A stretch of DNA of 64,000 nucleotides from Morganella psychrotolerans (GTDB taxonomy: Bacteria; Pseudomonadota; Gammaproteobacteria; Enterobacterales; Enterobacteriaceae), in contig NZ_LZEW01000001.1 in assembly GCF_001676155.1 (NCBI RefSeq), forward strand, positions 930,001 through 994,000. Direction: 5' to 3'. The position numbers were made by a program, and so were the translations under genes. Of this stretch, positions 53,335 through 62,708 are shown one piece after another; position 1 is the first letter of the stretch; each line of letters opens with the position of its first letter. The notes beneath the pieces were generated by a model, which saw only the letters and a program-made list of their open reading frames with translations, was not told the DNA's origin and made no database searches.

Positions 53335-53826
53335 ATGTCGGCACCAGATACTATTCTTAATAAAATCACTGCCCTTTTAGACGAGCACAACGCCCGTTAT
53401 GAAATAATGAGCCATGATGCGCTCGGGTTTACCTCCGGTGAAGTCGCGCAAATGCGTGATGTAGAGCTGGGACAGTGCTCCAAAGCTGTAATTCTTAAAG
53501 TAAAAGGCAATGGCGTAAAGAAAAATGTGCTTGCTGTGTTACCGGGCGATGAAAAAATTGATGGTGAAAAACTGACCGGCTTTTTCGGTGGAAAAAAGAT
53601 GTCCTTTGCGACAGCCGATCAGGTGAAAGAGTTAACGGATTGCGTGCCCGGCGCACTTGCGCCTTTTACATTTAATCCTGATCTTGAGCTGGTTATTGAC
53701 CCGGTATTATTTGAGCGCTATTCCGAGATTGCCTTTAATGCCGGAACATTAACCGAAACCATCGTATTGAATGCAGAAGACTACCGCGCAATTGTGAAAC
53801 CGCAGGAATTTAGTTTTATCCTCTGA
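53335..53826 (+). CDS. YbaK/EbsC-family aminoacyl-tRNA deacylase (YeaK-like)
   Basis: A 163-residue protein of the trans-editing deacylase family that removes misacylated amino acids from tRNA. Conserved features: SHDALGFTSGEVAQMRD, the substrate-pocket KAVILKVKGNGV, and VPGALAPFTFNPDLELVIDP plus FNAGTLTETIVL. Closest in layout to E. coli YeaK, which deacylates mischarged tRNAs, rather than YbaK. An ERIC ends 17 bases upstream; the Shine-Dalgarno is the AGGA in AACAGGAAAAAC. Confidence 0.85.
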   Translation: MSAPDTILNKITALLDEHNARYEIMSHDALGFTSGEVAQMRDVELGQCSKAVILKVKGNGVKKNVLAVLPGDEKIDGEKLTGFFGGKKMSFATADQVKELTDCVPGALAPFTFNPDLELVIDPVLFERYSEIAFNAGTLTETIVLNAEDYRAIVKPQEFSFIL

Positions 53827-54341
53827 TACTGCGCGCCTGGTTTAGCCGGTGTAAAAAAGAATATTATTCATTAATAATCAAATAGTAATATAAGAATGAT
53901 AATTTAATGTTCTTTTATTACATCTATGAGGCGGGTTTAATCGCATTACAATGTGATGATTATCACGTTATGCTGAAATGGTAAATTTAGTTACATTAAA
54001 AACAATCGGTTCAGCCTGTTTTTATTGGATCTCCTAAGTATCATTTAAAATGTCAATAATTAATTTATTTCGACATTAATATTACACAGCCACTCATGCT
54101 ATCAAATATGGATTATATTGTTAATTTTACGTTAAAATGATAACTAAGTGCGTTGTTAAATTACAAAAATAGATAAAACAAACATTTTGATATCTTTAAT
54201 TTAACATATACGTATCATTTATGGGCATAGATCACATTTTTCACCTCTTTCCTCCTTTTCCCGCTGCCCCACATCTATAGTCAGGTTTCATTTTGGTCTC
54301 CCTACAACACTCTCTGTATCCATATAAAAGGGTCATTACCG
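53827..54341. other. Regulatory region of the sugar ABC operon
   Basis: 515 AT-rich bases with no gene. It contains a CRP-type site at 53952-53967, a second CRP half-site (GATCACATTTT near 54230) and a TATAGT at 54276-54281 that could be the -10 of the operon promoter. The half-site centre would then be about 60 bases upstream of the start of transcription. Confidence 0.6.
53952..53967. promoter_or_regulatory. CRP site upstream of the sugar ABC operon
   Basis: TGTGA-TGATTA-TCACG matches the CRP consensus at 9 of 10 half-site positions. It lies about 375 bases upstream of the binding-protein gene, far for direct activation, so it may act with the nearer half-site or on another promoter. Confidence 0.65.
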
Positions 54342-55316
54342 ATGAAGAAAGCCTATTTTAAAATCGCGGCATTATCTGTTGCTCTCTTTTCTGCCAGCGT
54401 GTTTGCAAAAGAATACGAAATCGTCAACGTTGTCAAAGTCTCCGGTATTCCCTGGTTTAACCAGATGGATAAAGGGGTTCAGCAGGCAGCAAAAGATCTT
54501 GGCGTGAATGCCTATCAGGTTGGTCCTTCCACGCCGGACCCAGCTCAGCAGGTTAAAATCATCGAAGACCTGATCGCCAAAAAAGTGGATGCCATCACCG
54601 TGGTTCCTAATGACGTTACCGTGCTGGAGCCTGTCTTTAAGAAAGCCCGCGCACAAGGTATTGTCATCCTGACTCATGAAGCACCGGATGGTCATAACGC
54701 AGACTGGGATATCGAAACTATCGATAACGATGCCTACGCCAAAGCCACCATGGATGAGCTGGCAAAAAACATGGGCGGCAAAGGCGGCTATGTGATTTAT
54801 GTCGGTTCACTGACCGTTCCTCTGCATAATAACTGGGCTGATCTGGCTATCGAATACCAGAAAAAAACCTACCCGGAGATGTTCGAGGTCACCAGCCGTA
54901 TGCCGGTTGCAGAGAGTATTGATGCTTCTTTTGCCGCGACCAACGACCTGATGAAAGCCCATCCTGAAATGAAAGGGATTGTCTCTTACGGCTCACTGGG
55001 TCTGATTGGTGCCGGTGAAGCGATCAAGAAAAAACGTGCTAAAAATAAAATCAGTACTGCAGGTATCCTGATGCCGGCGCAGGCTGCACCTTATCTGAAA
55101 GGCGGCGAAATCAAACGTGGCTTCCTGTGGAACCCGGCTGATGCGGGTTATGCCCTGGTGTCTGTCTCCAAAGATATGCTGGATGGCAAGAAAGTGACTG
55201 ACGGCGTTGAAGTAAAAGGTCTGGGTAAAGCAGAAATCGATACCAAAAAACAGGTGATTAAATTTAATAAAATCCTGGAAGTTGACAGCAATAATGCGAC
55301 TTCACTCGGTTTCTGA
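54342..55316 (+). CDS. Sugar ABC transporter periplasmic binding protein (LsrB/ribose-binding type)
   Basis: Captures a sugar-like ligand in the periplasm. 324 residues: signal peptide ending SASVFA, then a two-lobed type I periplasmic binding fold (VVKVSGIPWFNQMDKGVQQAAKDL, GPSTPDPAQQVKIIEDLIAKKVDAI). It is related to LsrB and rhizopine/ribose-binding proteins. The ligand cannot be assigned; the downstream pentulose kinase suggests a pentose, pentulose or pentitol. First gene of a five-gene operon. Confidence 0.85.
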   Translation: MKKAYFKIAALSVALFSASVFAKEYEIVNVVKVSGIPWFNQMDKGVQQAAKDLGVNAYQVGPSTPDPAQQVKIIEDLIAKKVDAITVVPNDVTVLEPVFKKARAQGIVILTHEAPDGHNADWDIETIDNDAYAKATMDELAKNMGGKGGYVIYVGSLTVPLHNNWADLAIEYQKKTYPEMFEVTSRMPVAESIDASFAATNDLMKAHPEMKGIVSYGSLGLIGAGEAIKKKRAKNKISTAGILMPAQAAPYLKGGEIKRGFLWNPADAGYALVSVSKDMLDGKKVTDGVEVKGLGKAEIDTKKQVIKFNKILEVDSNNATSLGF

Positions 55317-55369
55317 TTTTTCATTCTTTTAGTCATTCCGTCATTTCCGTATTTCCGTATGTTTGTTAA

Positions 55370-55393
55370 AAGGGCAGCGTTGCTGCTGCCCTT
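55370..55393 (+). terminator. Intercistronic hairpin after the binding-protein gene
   Basis: AAGGGCAGC pairs exactly with GCTGCCCTT around a 6-base loop, without a T run. Such hairpins usually protect the abundant binding-protein message or reduce read-through into the ATPase gene. Confidence 0.7.
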
Positions 55394-55405
55394 ATGGGCT
55401 TGTAT

Positions 55406-56899
55406 ATGTCAAAAGACGCACTGATTACCTTAAAACAGGTTTCAAAACACTTCGGCTCCGTCATTGCACTCGACAGCATTAATCTGACGTTTAACCGGGG
55501 CGAGGTTCATTGTCTTGCCGGTAAAAATGGCTGCGGCAAAAGTACCTTATTCAAGGTTATCTCCGGGGTTCATTCACCGGAAAATGGTGCTGAGATTATT
55601 ATTGACGGACGAAGCTACAGTAAATTAACTCCGCAGCAATCTATCGCGCAGGGAATTCAGATAATTTATCAGGATCTCTCGCTGTTTCCGAATTTGACCG
55701 TTGCTGAAAATATTATTATTCAGGAACATGTTAAATGGTACAAAGGGCTGGCAAACCGCCGGCATCAGCTGAAACAGGCACAGGCTGTTACAGACCGTAT
55801 TGGTCTTTCCCTGCCCCTGAATAAGCGTGTTGAACAACTTTCTATTGCTGAATGTCAGCTGGTCGCTATTTGCCGCGCAATGGCAAATGATGCCCGGCTG
55901 GTGATTATGGATGAACCGACCGCATCTCTGACCCGCAGTGAGGTCAATCAGTTGATCCGCGTGGTGGCTGATTTAAAAGCCGCCGGGGTAACTGTTGTGT
56001 TTGTCAGTCATAAGCTGGATGAAGTGATGGAAATTTCAGACCGGATTTCTGTTATCCGCGACGGAAAATTGATCGGAACCTATAACGCCCATGAGATGAA
56101 CAGTGATGAGCTGGCTTATCTTATGACCGGACAGCGTTTCGAGTTCACACCATTACCCGCGTACAACACCAGGGGAAACCTATGTCTCTCCACCGAAAAG
56201 CTTACAAAACAAAAACAATTTTATGATATCGACCTGCAACTGCGCGCCGGAGAAATCGTCAGTATTACCGGACTACTCGGCTCCGGGCGCACAGAACTGT
56301 GCCTTGCGTTATTCGGCATGACAAAACCGGACAGCGGCACAGTGCAGATAAAGGGTTCACCGGTCACATTGCGCTCCAACCGGGACGCAATTAACCACGG
56401 CATCGGTTATGTGTCAGAAGACAGAATGAGCACAGGTCTGGTAATGGCTCAATCTATTCATGACAACACCACGTCCGTGATGCTGCCACGTCTGACCCGC
56501 AAAAGCGGATTACTCGACAACACCAGGGCACATCAATTAGTCAGTGAACTGATAGAGGCACTACAGATAAAAGTGTCCGATCCCGCATTGCCGGTAACCA
56601 GTTTATCCGGCGGCAATGCCCAGCGGATAGCGATCGCCAAATGGATCGCCGCCAAACCGGAGATCCTTATCCTCGATTCACCGACAGTCGGGGTGGATGT
56701 CGCGAACAAAGAGAGTATTTATCAGATAATCAGGATGCTGGCTGATGAAGGTATGGCTATTTTGATGATCAGTGATGAAATTCCGGAAGTATTCTATAAC
56801 AGTCACCGGGTTATTGTGATGAAAGAAGGTCGTTTTACCCATGAATTCAGTCCGTTAACATCGACAGAGAAAGAAATAATGGAGGCTGTCAATGCTTAA
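55406..56899 (+). CDS. Sugar ABC transporter ATP-binding protein (two-domain)
   Basis: A fused double ATPase of the ribose/xylose/AI-2 importer class, 497 residues from the ATG at 55406 (an ATG at 55394 is also in frame, right behind the hairpin). Domain 1 has GKNGCGKST and LVIMDEPTASLT; domain 2 has the typical degenerate Walker A GLLGSGRTE, then LSGGNAQR and ILILDSPTVGVD. Overlaps the first permease gene by 8 bases. Confidence 0.92.
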   Translation: MSKDALITLKQVSKHFGSVIALDSINLTFNRGEVHCLAGKNGCGKSTLFKVISGVHSPENGAEIIIDGRSYSKLTPQQSIAQGIQIIYQDLSLFPNLTVAENIIIQEHVKWYKGLANRRHQLKQAQAVTDRIGLSLPLNKRVEQLSIAECQLVAICRAMANDARLVIMDEPTASLTRSEVNQLIRVVADLKAAGVTVVFVSHKLDEVMEISDRISVIRDGKLIGTYNAHEMNSDELAYLMTGQRFEFTPLPAYNTRGNLCLSTEKLTKQKQFYDIDLQLRAGEIVSITGLLGSGRTELCLALFGMTKPDSGTVQIKGSPVTLRSNRDAINHGIGYVSEDRMSTGLVMAQSIHDNTTSVMLPRLTRKSGLLDNTRAHQLVSELIEALQIKVSDPALPVTSLSGGNAQRIAIAKWIAAKPEILILDSPTVGVDVANKESIYQIIRMLADEGMAILMISDEIPEVFYNSHRVIVMKEGRFTHEFSPLTSTEKEIMEAVNA

Positions 56900-57887
56900 T
56901 TCACTGCGGGGGCTGTTACAGCACCACGAGTTCTGGCTGGCAGTATTGATTGTGCTGCTCTGCCTGTTCCTCGGTATCACCAATGAAGATTTTATGACGC
57001 TGGGTAATGTCTTTGACATGACCACCAGCACGGCAATTCTTGCCATTATGGCCTGCGGTCTGTTTGTGGTACTGGTTTCCGGCGGGATAGATATCTCGTT
57101 TCCGGCAACGGCGGCCATCTCTCAGTATGTAATGGCAACGTATGTTCTGTCTCAGGGCGGCAATTTCTTTATCGCTTTTGCCATTGCCGCAGTCACGGGG
57201 CTGCTGCTCGGGCTGATTAACGCCCTGCTTATCTATCGCCTGAAAGTGCCGTCCATCATTATTACTATCTCCACACTGAATATCTTTTTCGGTCTGCTGA
57301 TTTATGTGACTAACGGCGAGTGGCTGTACGGCTTCCCGGAATGGTTTATGGATGGCGTTGAAGTGATGTCATTTACCGGCACTGATGGTTACGATTACGG
57401 GCTTTCCCTGCCAATCCTGACCCTGATTTCTGTGATTATACTGACCGGTTTCCTGATGAGCAAAACCCGCATCGGACGCCAGATTTACGCGGTCGGCGGT
57501 AATGCCGATGCCGCAAAGCGGGTCGGTATCAGCCTGTTGGGCGTAATGCTGTTTGTTTACGGCTATATGGGTGCGCTGGCAGGTATTGCTTCTGTGATAC
57601 AAACACAGATAACTCAGTCTGTGGCACCGAATGCCCTGATGGGGTTTGAATTAACCGTACTCGCCGCTGTGGTTCTGGGCGGGGTGAGCATGTCCGGCGG
57701 AAAAGGCTCACTCACCGGTGTGATTCTGGGGGTTGCGCTGCTGGCTGTCGTGAAGAACGGACTGACACTGACGGGCGTTCCGTCTTACTGGCACACGGTT
57801 CTGACCGGTTTTATTATTGTAATCAGTATCAGCCTGACCGCGTACAACGAAAAACGCCGGGCAGCTAACGGAGGTCATCTGTCATGA
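56892..57887 (+). CDS. Sugar ABC transporter permease 1
   Basis: A 331-residue membrane subunit of the BPD_transp_2 (RbsC-like) family with eight to ten helices. Conserved ALVVSGGIDISFPATAAIS-type segment and the coupling region around TRIGRQIYAVGGNADAAKRVGI. Overlaps the ATPase gene in front and the second permease gene behind (ATGA-type), so the three are co-translated. Pairs with permease 2 as a heterodimer, as LsrC/LsrD do. Confidence 0.92.
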   Translation: MLNSLRGLLQHHEFWLAVLIVLLCLFLGITNEDFMTLGNVFDMTTSTAILAIMACGLFVVLVSGGIDISFPATAAISQYVMATYVLSQGGNFFIAFAIAAVTGLLLGLINALLIYRLKVPSIIITISTLNIFFGLLIYVTNGEWLYGFPEWFMDGVEVMSFTGTDGYDYGLSLPILTLISVIILTGFLMSKTRIGRQIYAVGGNADAAKRVGISLLGVMLFVYGYMGALAGIASVIQTQITQSVAPNALMGFELTVLAAVVLGGVSMSGGKGSLTGVILGVALLAVVKNGLTLTGVPSYWHTVLTGFIIVISISLTAYNEKRRAANGGHLS

Positions 57888-58834
57888 TGTCAATGCTGAA
57901 TCTGCGGAGTGACCGCAATATTATTTATCTGCTGGTCATTATGGCGGGGATCCTGATTTTACAGGGAATTTTTAACGCCGGACCTTTCTTCTCCCTATCC
58001 AACTTCCAGTCGATGACCTCACAGATGCCGCTGCTGGGTATGCTGGCGCTGGCCATGTCTGTCTGTATGCTGACCGGCGGAATAAATCTGTCCATTATTG
58101 CCACTACTAATGCCAGCGGGCTGGTAATGGCAAGTGTGCTGGCGCTCAGCCCCGGTGATGGTGCACTGTTACTGCCCGCTCTGCTGGCAGGATTAGTGAC
58201 CGCCATTGTGATCGGGCTGATTAACGGGTTCTTAATCGCCAAAGTGGGCGTTTCCCCTATCCTTGCCACACTCGGTATGATGACGTTAATCAACGGGCTG
58301 AATGTGCTGGTTTCCGGCGGTACGGTGATTTCAGGCTTTCCGCCGTCACTGTTATGGCTGGGTAACGGCACTCTTGCCGGTATCCCGATGCCGCTTATTC
58401 TGTTCCTGCTGTTTGCTTTTCTGCTGTGGGGCTTACTGGAATACACCCCGCTGGGACGCACCGTTTATCTGATGGGCTCGAATGAAAAAGCGACCCGTTT
58501 TTCCGGGCTGAATACACAGAAAACCATTATCGCGGTGTATGTCATTTCATCCGTTCTGTGCTGGGTTGCCGCGATTATTATGATGGCGAAATTTAACTCC
58601 GCCAAAGCCGGTTACGGGGAATCTTATCTGCTGATCGCCATTCTTGCCTCTGTGCTCGGCGGCGTTAATCCGGATGGCGGTTTCGGGCGCATTATCGGGA
58701 TCGTACTGGCCTTATTTGTCTTACAGATGCTGGAGAGCGGGCTGAACCTGCTGGGTGTGAGCAGCTATCTCATCATGGCATTGTGGGGCGGTATTCTTAT
58801 CTTATTTATTGCATTGCAGAAAGCCCGGTCATAA
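57884..58834 (+). CDS. Sugar ABC transporter permease 2
   Basis: A 316-residue RbsC-like permease with the family segments [19 protein letters not shown] and [21 protein letters not shown]. It starts 4 bases inside permease 1 and ends 12 bases before the kinase start. Two distinct permeases plus a fused ATPase is the LsrACDB layout, but no lsrK, lsrR, lsrF or lsrG is present. Confidence 0.92.
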   Translation: MMSMLNLRSDRNIIYLLVIMAGILILQGIFNAGPFFSLSNFQSMTSQMPLLGMLALAMSVCMLTGGINLSIIATTNASGLVMASVLALSPGDGALLLPALLAGLVTAIVIGLINGFLIAKVGVSPILATLGMMTLINGLNVLVSGGTVISGFPPSLLWLGNGTLAGIPMPLILFLLFAFLLWGLLEYTPLGRTVYLMGSNEKATRFSGLNTQKTIIAVYVISSVLCWVAAIIMMAKFNSAKAGYGESYLLIAILASVLGGVNPDGGFGRIIGIVLALFVLQMLESGLNLLGVSSYLIMALWGGILILFIALQKARS

Positions 58835-58845
58835 GGAAGCGAATT

Positions 58846-60480
58846 ATGAGTGTCTATTTTATTGGTGTGGATGTCGGGAGCGGCAGCGCCCGGGCCGGTG
58901 TTTTTGATGCCGCAGGGCGTAAAAAAGGTGAAGCAAAGCGGGATATCCGCCAGTTTAAGCCACAGGCTGATTTTGTTGAACAATCGTCTGATGATATCTG
59001 GCAAAGTGTATGTCTGGCGGTAAAAGATGCTGTTGCCCAGGCGCGCATTGATCCTATTCAGGTCAAAGGGCTGGGGTTTGATGCCACCTGCTCTCTTGTG
59101 GTTCTGGATAAACAAGGGCAGCCACTGACCGTCAGCCCGACCGGGCGCAGTGAGCAAAATATTATTATGTGGATGGATCACCGCGCCATCAGTCAGGCAC
59201 AGCGGATCAATGATACAAAGCATCCTGTGCTGGCCTATGTCGGCAACCGCATCTCCCCGGAGATGGAAACGCCGAAACTGTTATGGCTCAAACAGAATAT
59301 GCCGACCACCTGGACGAAAGCGGGCTATTTCTTTGATCTGCCTGATTTTCTGACCTGGAAAGCGACATATACCAACAGCCGTTCGCTCTGCTCGACGGTG
59401 TGTAAATGGACCTATCTCGGTCATGAAGATCGTTGGGACAGTCATTTTTTCCGCCAGATTGGTCTGGAAGACCTGCTGGAAAATGACGCGCAGATTATCG
59501 GGAGTCAAATCCGTCCGATGGGTGAGCCGGTCGGTAACGGGCTGACACCGAATGCCGCCGCCGACCTGGGGCTTATCCCGGGCACGCCGGTTGCAACCTC
59601 AATAATAGATGCGCACGCAGGTGGTATCGGCGTGCTGGGTGCGGCGGATGCCACCGGTGCAAAACCGGATTTCAATACCCGCATGGCGCTGATTGGCGGT
59701 ACATCCTCCTGTCACATGGCGGTGTCAAAAAATGCCCGCTTTATTGACGGGATCTGGGGGGCATATTACAGCGCCATGATCCCGGGTTACTGGCTCAATG
59801 AGGGCGGACAGTCTGCCACCGGCGCGCTTATCGATCACATGATCACATCTCATCCGCAATATCAGGATGTGCAGAAACTGTCGGAGCAGCAGCATCAGAC
59901 TGTTTATCAGTTTCTGAATGACCGCCTGCTGGCACTTGCCGGATCAAAAGAAGATATCGCCCTGCTGACGCGTCATATTCATGTGCTGCCCTATTTTCAC
60001 GGCAACCGCTCTCCGAGGGCGAATCCGAACCTGCGCGGTGTTGTGACCGGGCTTCGCATGACTCAGACGCCTGACGACCTTGCGCTGATTTACCTGGCAA
60101 CCATTCAGGCAATTGCCCTGGGTACACGTCATATTATTGAAGAGATGAATAAAGCCGGATATGCCATTGATACTATTATGGGATGCGGCGGCGGGACCAA
60201 AAACCCGATTTTTATTCAGGAGCATGCTAACGCCACAGGTTGCGCAATGCTATTACCGGAAGAGAGTGAAGCGGTATTGCTCGGCTCCGCGATGCTCGGC
60301 TCTGTTGCGGCGGGGTTCTATGCCTCTATTCCGGAAGCCATGCAGGCAATGAGCCGCATCAGTAAAACCGTGACACCACAGGCAGAGAGTATTAAACGAT
60401 TTTATGATGCCAAATACCGCGTATTTCATCAGTTGTATCATGATGACCAGCGCTACCGGCAATTAATGTCCGACGTATAA
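58846..60480 (+). CDS. FGGY-family pentulose kinase (D-ribulokinase type)
   Basis: A 544-residue FGGY carbohydrate kinase: phosphate-1 loop [15 protein letters not shown] at residue 7, substrate segment [11 protein letters not shown], adenosine-site segments [12 protein letters not shown] and GCGGGTKNP, and [15 protein letters not shown]. It resembles the ribulokinase-like YpCarbK/FGGY group, which phosphorylates D-ribulose, rather than AraB, XylB or LsrK. The start at 58846 has AGGAAG 6 bases upstream. Last gene of the operon; it probably traps the imported sugar. No isomerase or epimerase gene follows. Confidence 0.85.
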   Translation: MSVYFIGVDVGSGSARAGVFDAAGRKKGEAKRDIRQFKPQADFVEQSSDDIWQSVCLAVKDAVAQARIDPIQVKGLGFDATCSLVVLDKQGQPLTVSPTGRSEQNIIMWMDHRAISQAQRINDTKHPVLAYVGNRISPEMETPKLLWLKQNMPTTWTKAGYFFDLPDFLTWKATYTNSRSLCSTVCKWTYLGHEDRWDSHFFRQIGLEDLLENDAQIIGSQIRPMGEPVGNGLTPNAAADLGLIPGTPVATSIIDAHAGGIGVLGAADATGAKPDFNTRMALIGGTSSCHMAVSKNARFIDGIWGAYYSAMIPGYWLNEGGQSATGALIDHMITSHPQYQDVQKLSEQQHQTVYQFLNDRLLALAGSKEDIALLTRHIHVLPYFHGNRSPRANPNLRGVVTGLRMTQTPDDLALIYLATIQAIALGTRHIIEEMNKAGYAIDTIMGCGGGTKNPIFIQEHANATGCAMLLPEESEAVLLGSAMLGSVAAGFYASIPEAMQAMSRISKTVTPQAESIKRFYDAKYRVFHQLYHDDQRYRQLMSDV

Positions 60481-60487
60481 TAACAGA

Positions 60488-60521
60488 CAGGTTCCGGCTG
60501 ATATTCAGTCACCGGAACCTG
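60488..60521 (+). terminator. Hairpin after the kinase gene
   Basis: CAGGTTCCGG pairs with CCGGAACCTG around a 14-base loop, 8 bases beyond the stop codon. The following sequence is only weakly T-rich (TGGTTTG). Confidence 0.6.
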
Positions 60522-60529
60522 TGGTTTGA

Positions 60530-60557
60530 ATGAATAATGAATAATGAATAATGAATA
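60530..60557. repeat. 7-bp tandem repeat, four copies
   Basis: Four perfect copies of ATGAATA followed by ATAATAATT, located between the operon hairpin and the next ERIC. The unit resembles the TGAATGAATAA end of ERIC elements, suggesting origin from an ERIC end. Confidence 0.9.
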
Positions 60558-60577
60558 ATAATAATTAAATAAGAATA

Positions 60578-60703
60578 TATACTCTAAATAATTCGGGATG
60601 CATGCAGGCGACAAGCAAAGCCCGCCGGGGAGCATACATTAGTATGTGACCCGGCTAGCTGAGTGCAGCCAATGCACCTGCAGTTTGAATGAATAAGGGT
60701 ATA
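60578..60703 (+). repeat. Full-length ERIC element with mixed ends
   Basis: 126 bp. The left end is the TATACTCTAAATAATTCGGG type and the right end the GAATGAATAAGGGTATA type, with an intact central inverted repeat. It ends just before the stop of the minus-strand binding-protein gene. Confidence 0.88.
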
Positions 60704-60707
60704 TTAT

Positions 60708-61823
60708 TTATTTATCCAGCGTCACTGAGAACACCCCCGTCGCCGGGATCGGCATAAACTTCTCATATAATTCTTTGCGGGTCGCTTCGGGATCCAAATC
60801 AGCAAATAGCTCCGGATGCAGCCATTTTGCTAATGCCTGAAGGGCAATAATATTCTCCGGCGAATCATAGAATATATGCCATAAGCCATGAACCCGGCCT
60901 TTCTCAACGGCGGATAATTCACCAATCGGGTTACGCTGAGATATTATTCTCAGGCTGCTTTGTGCCGCCTGTGGTGTTGCCGAATAGCCTAATGTCACGC
61001 CCCTGCTGCCTTCGGGAAATACACCGGTGGCAACATAGACATCCGGATGACGGCTTAAAATATATTCCGGGTTTAATTTACCGATAGCGCCAGGAATAAT
61101 GGTTTCGCCAATTGCTGTCCCACCGGCAAGGTTAATCATATCTGTCAGACTGCCTTTACCGGGTGAACCGCAGCACTCCTGTAAACCGGGCAAATAATCC
61201 ACAAAAATAACCGGTTTCTTGTCTGCCGGAATATCCGCCGGAATACGGGCAATCACATCATCCATTTTTTGCTGATAATACTGATTAAACCGTTCCGCCT
61301 CTGCTGTTTTTCCGATAGCCTGCCCGAGAATACGCATACTTAATTGTGTATTTTTTACCGGATGCTGGCTGAAATCCACATGAATAACCGCGATACCGGC
61401 TGATGTTAATAACCGCGCCGCTTCACTGCCGGCACCCGGACCATGTCCGCCGGTCATCGGTAAAATAACCAGATCAGGCTGCAATGCTAATGCCTTTTCA
61501 ATACTGAATGTATCTTCTGAGCCACCACCCACCACAGGAATAGTATCTGTCTGCGGAAATACCGCTTTAAACGCAGCGTAGCCCTGAACATCCAAATCAC
61601 GAAAATCGCCCTGCCAGCCCACAATCCGTTTAAACGGCGCGTCTTTTTCCAGTATGGAGAGCGGATAAATCATTCGTCCCTCGCCCAGTAAAATCCGTTT
61701 TACATTATCCGGTACATCGACCTGACGACCGGTAATATCAGTAACCATAACCGCCTGAGAAAACAACGGGCACATTAACAGCCCCGCAGATAAGACTATT
61801 TTCAGTTTTGCTAATACTGTCAT
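60708..61823 (-). CDS. Iron-complex ABC transporter periplasmic binding protein
   Basis: A 371-residue exported protein of the cluster-8 (BtuF/FhuD/FepB-type) binding family: signal peptide ending near FSQA, then VMVTDITGRQVDVPDNVKRIL and the DLVILPMTGG strand, with the long connecting helix typical of the group. Probably carries an iron chelate, possibly haem-like or cobalamin, from the TonB receptor encoded just upstream. No permease or ATPase genes lie in the window on this side, so it may use another system's membrane parts. Confidence 0.82.
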   Translation of the reverse strand: MTVLAKLKIVLSAGLLMCPLFSQAVMVTDITGRQVDVPDNVKRILLGEGRMIYPLSILEKDAPFKRIVGWQGDFRDLDVQGYAAFKAVFPQTDTIPVVGGGSEDTFSIEKALALQPDLVILPMTGGHGPGAGSEAARLLTSAGIAVIHVDFSQHPVKNTQLSMRILGQAIGKTAEAERFNQYYQQKMDDVIARIPADIPADKKPVIFVDYLPGLQECCGSPGKGSLTDMINLAGGTAIGETIIPGAIGKLNPEYILSRHPDVYVATGVFPEGSRGVTLGYSATPQAAQSSLRIISQRNPIGELSAVEKGRVHGLWHIFYDSPENIIALQALAKWLHPELFADLDPEATRKELYEKFMPIPATGVFSVTLDK

Positions 61824-61853
61824 TTTATATTTCCGTTAACAGAAGAGATGTTA

Positions 61854-62703
61854 TTACGCTGATGTTTTCTTTTTTTTCCACCAGATAACAATGCCACTGA
61901 CATACAGCAGCGGTAATAATATGCCGGACAAAAAGGCGATAATGACTCCCGGTATTCCGATACCCATATCCTGGTGTAACTGAGTAATAAGGGGTTTATA
62001 TTCCGGTATTATTGACAGAATATCAGGGCGTGCCAGAAAAATGCCGGTAACCGCGATCAGCAACAGCGGCAGTGAAAAATAGACAGCAAAAAAAATAATG
62101 CCATTGCCGCCACTTTGCCGCGCCCTGTAATCCGGGGCGGAATAAGAACAGTGCAGACATAAACTGATGCCATCCTTTACGCGGCCACCATAAAACAATC
62201 CCGCTGATAACAGAAAGAGTCAGAACAATACCGCATGTAACGACCAGCCAACCGCCGGAAACCGGCGGTAATAAGAGTGTCCGGTGCAGGGAAACAACCT
62301 GCGAAAAAATCAGGTCATCAAAAACAATAAACCCTTTCGGCGTGCCGCTTACCGGATCAATAAAAGCGATCCCCAGTTTGTCAGAATGAGAAACCGAACC
62401 AAACACCATTGCGTTCGTTGCCGGAATAAAGCCGCTCCCCGGAGCAGCTTCTCCCATAACGCGGGAAAGTTGCGGATAAGCCGCCTGCGCATTCTGCCGC
62501 CAGATATCCGGCGACAAGAAAGCAGAGTTTCCGGTTACCGGCGGCGCATAAAGCACCGCCTTACCGATTTCCCATTCCAGTACCGGTTTTTTCAGCAATA
62601 ACACCGCACCGGACATTCCGATCAATGAAATAAAGAATCCGATAATAATTCCCGGCCAAAAATGCAATCTCAACCAGTTTTTACGTGTTATATACTGAGC
62701 CAT
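61854..62703 (-). CDS. PepSY-associated membrane protein, interrupted by a +1 frameshift
   Basis: Inner-membrane protein of the PepSY_TM family, often encoded beside TonB siderophore receptors and proposed to reduce the ferric siderophore in the periplasm. The N-terminal LRLHFWPGIIIGF helix, a periplasmic PepSY part and LHRTLLLPPVSGGWLV match the family. The frame breaks at the run of eight A (plus strand) at 62088-62095. With one base fewer it reads His-Tyr-Phe-Phe-Ala-Val-Tyr-Phe-Ser and continues to LLYVSGIVIWWKKKK, 282 residues in all. The start is 5 bases after the receptor stop. Confidence 0.8.
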
Positions 62704-62708
62704 ACCAG

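Noticed and set aside
54342-58834. Identification of the ABC importer as the AI-2 (Lsr) system
   Set aside because: Layout is similar, but lsrK, lsrR, lsrF and lsrG are absent and the kinase resembles ribulokinase-type FGGY enzymes.
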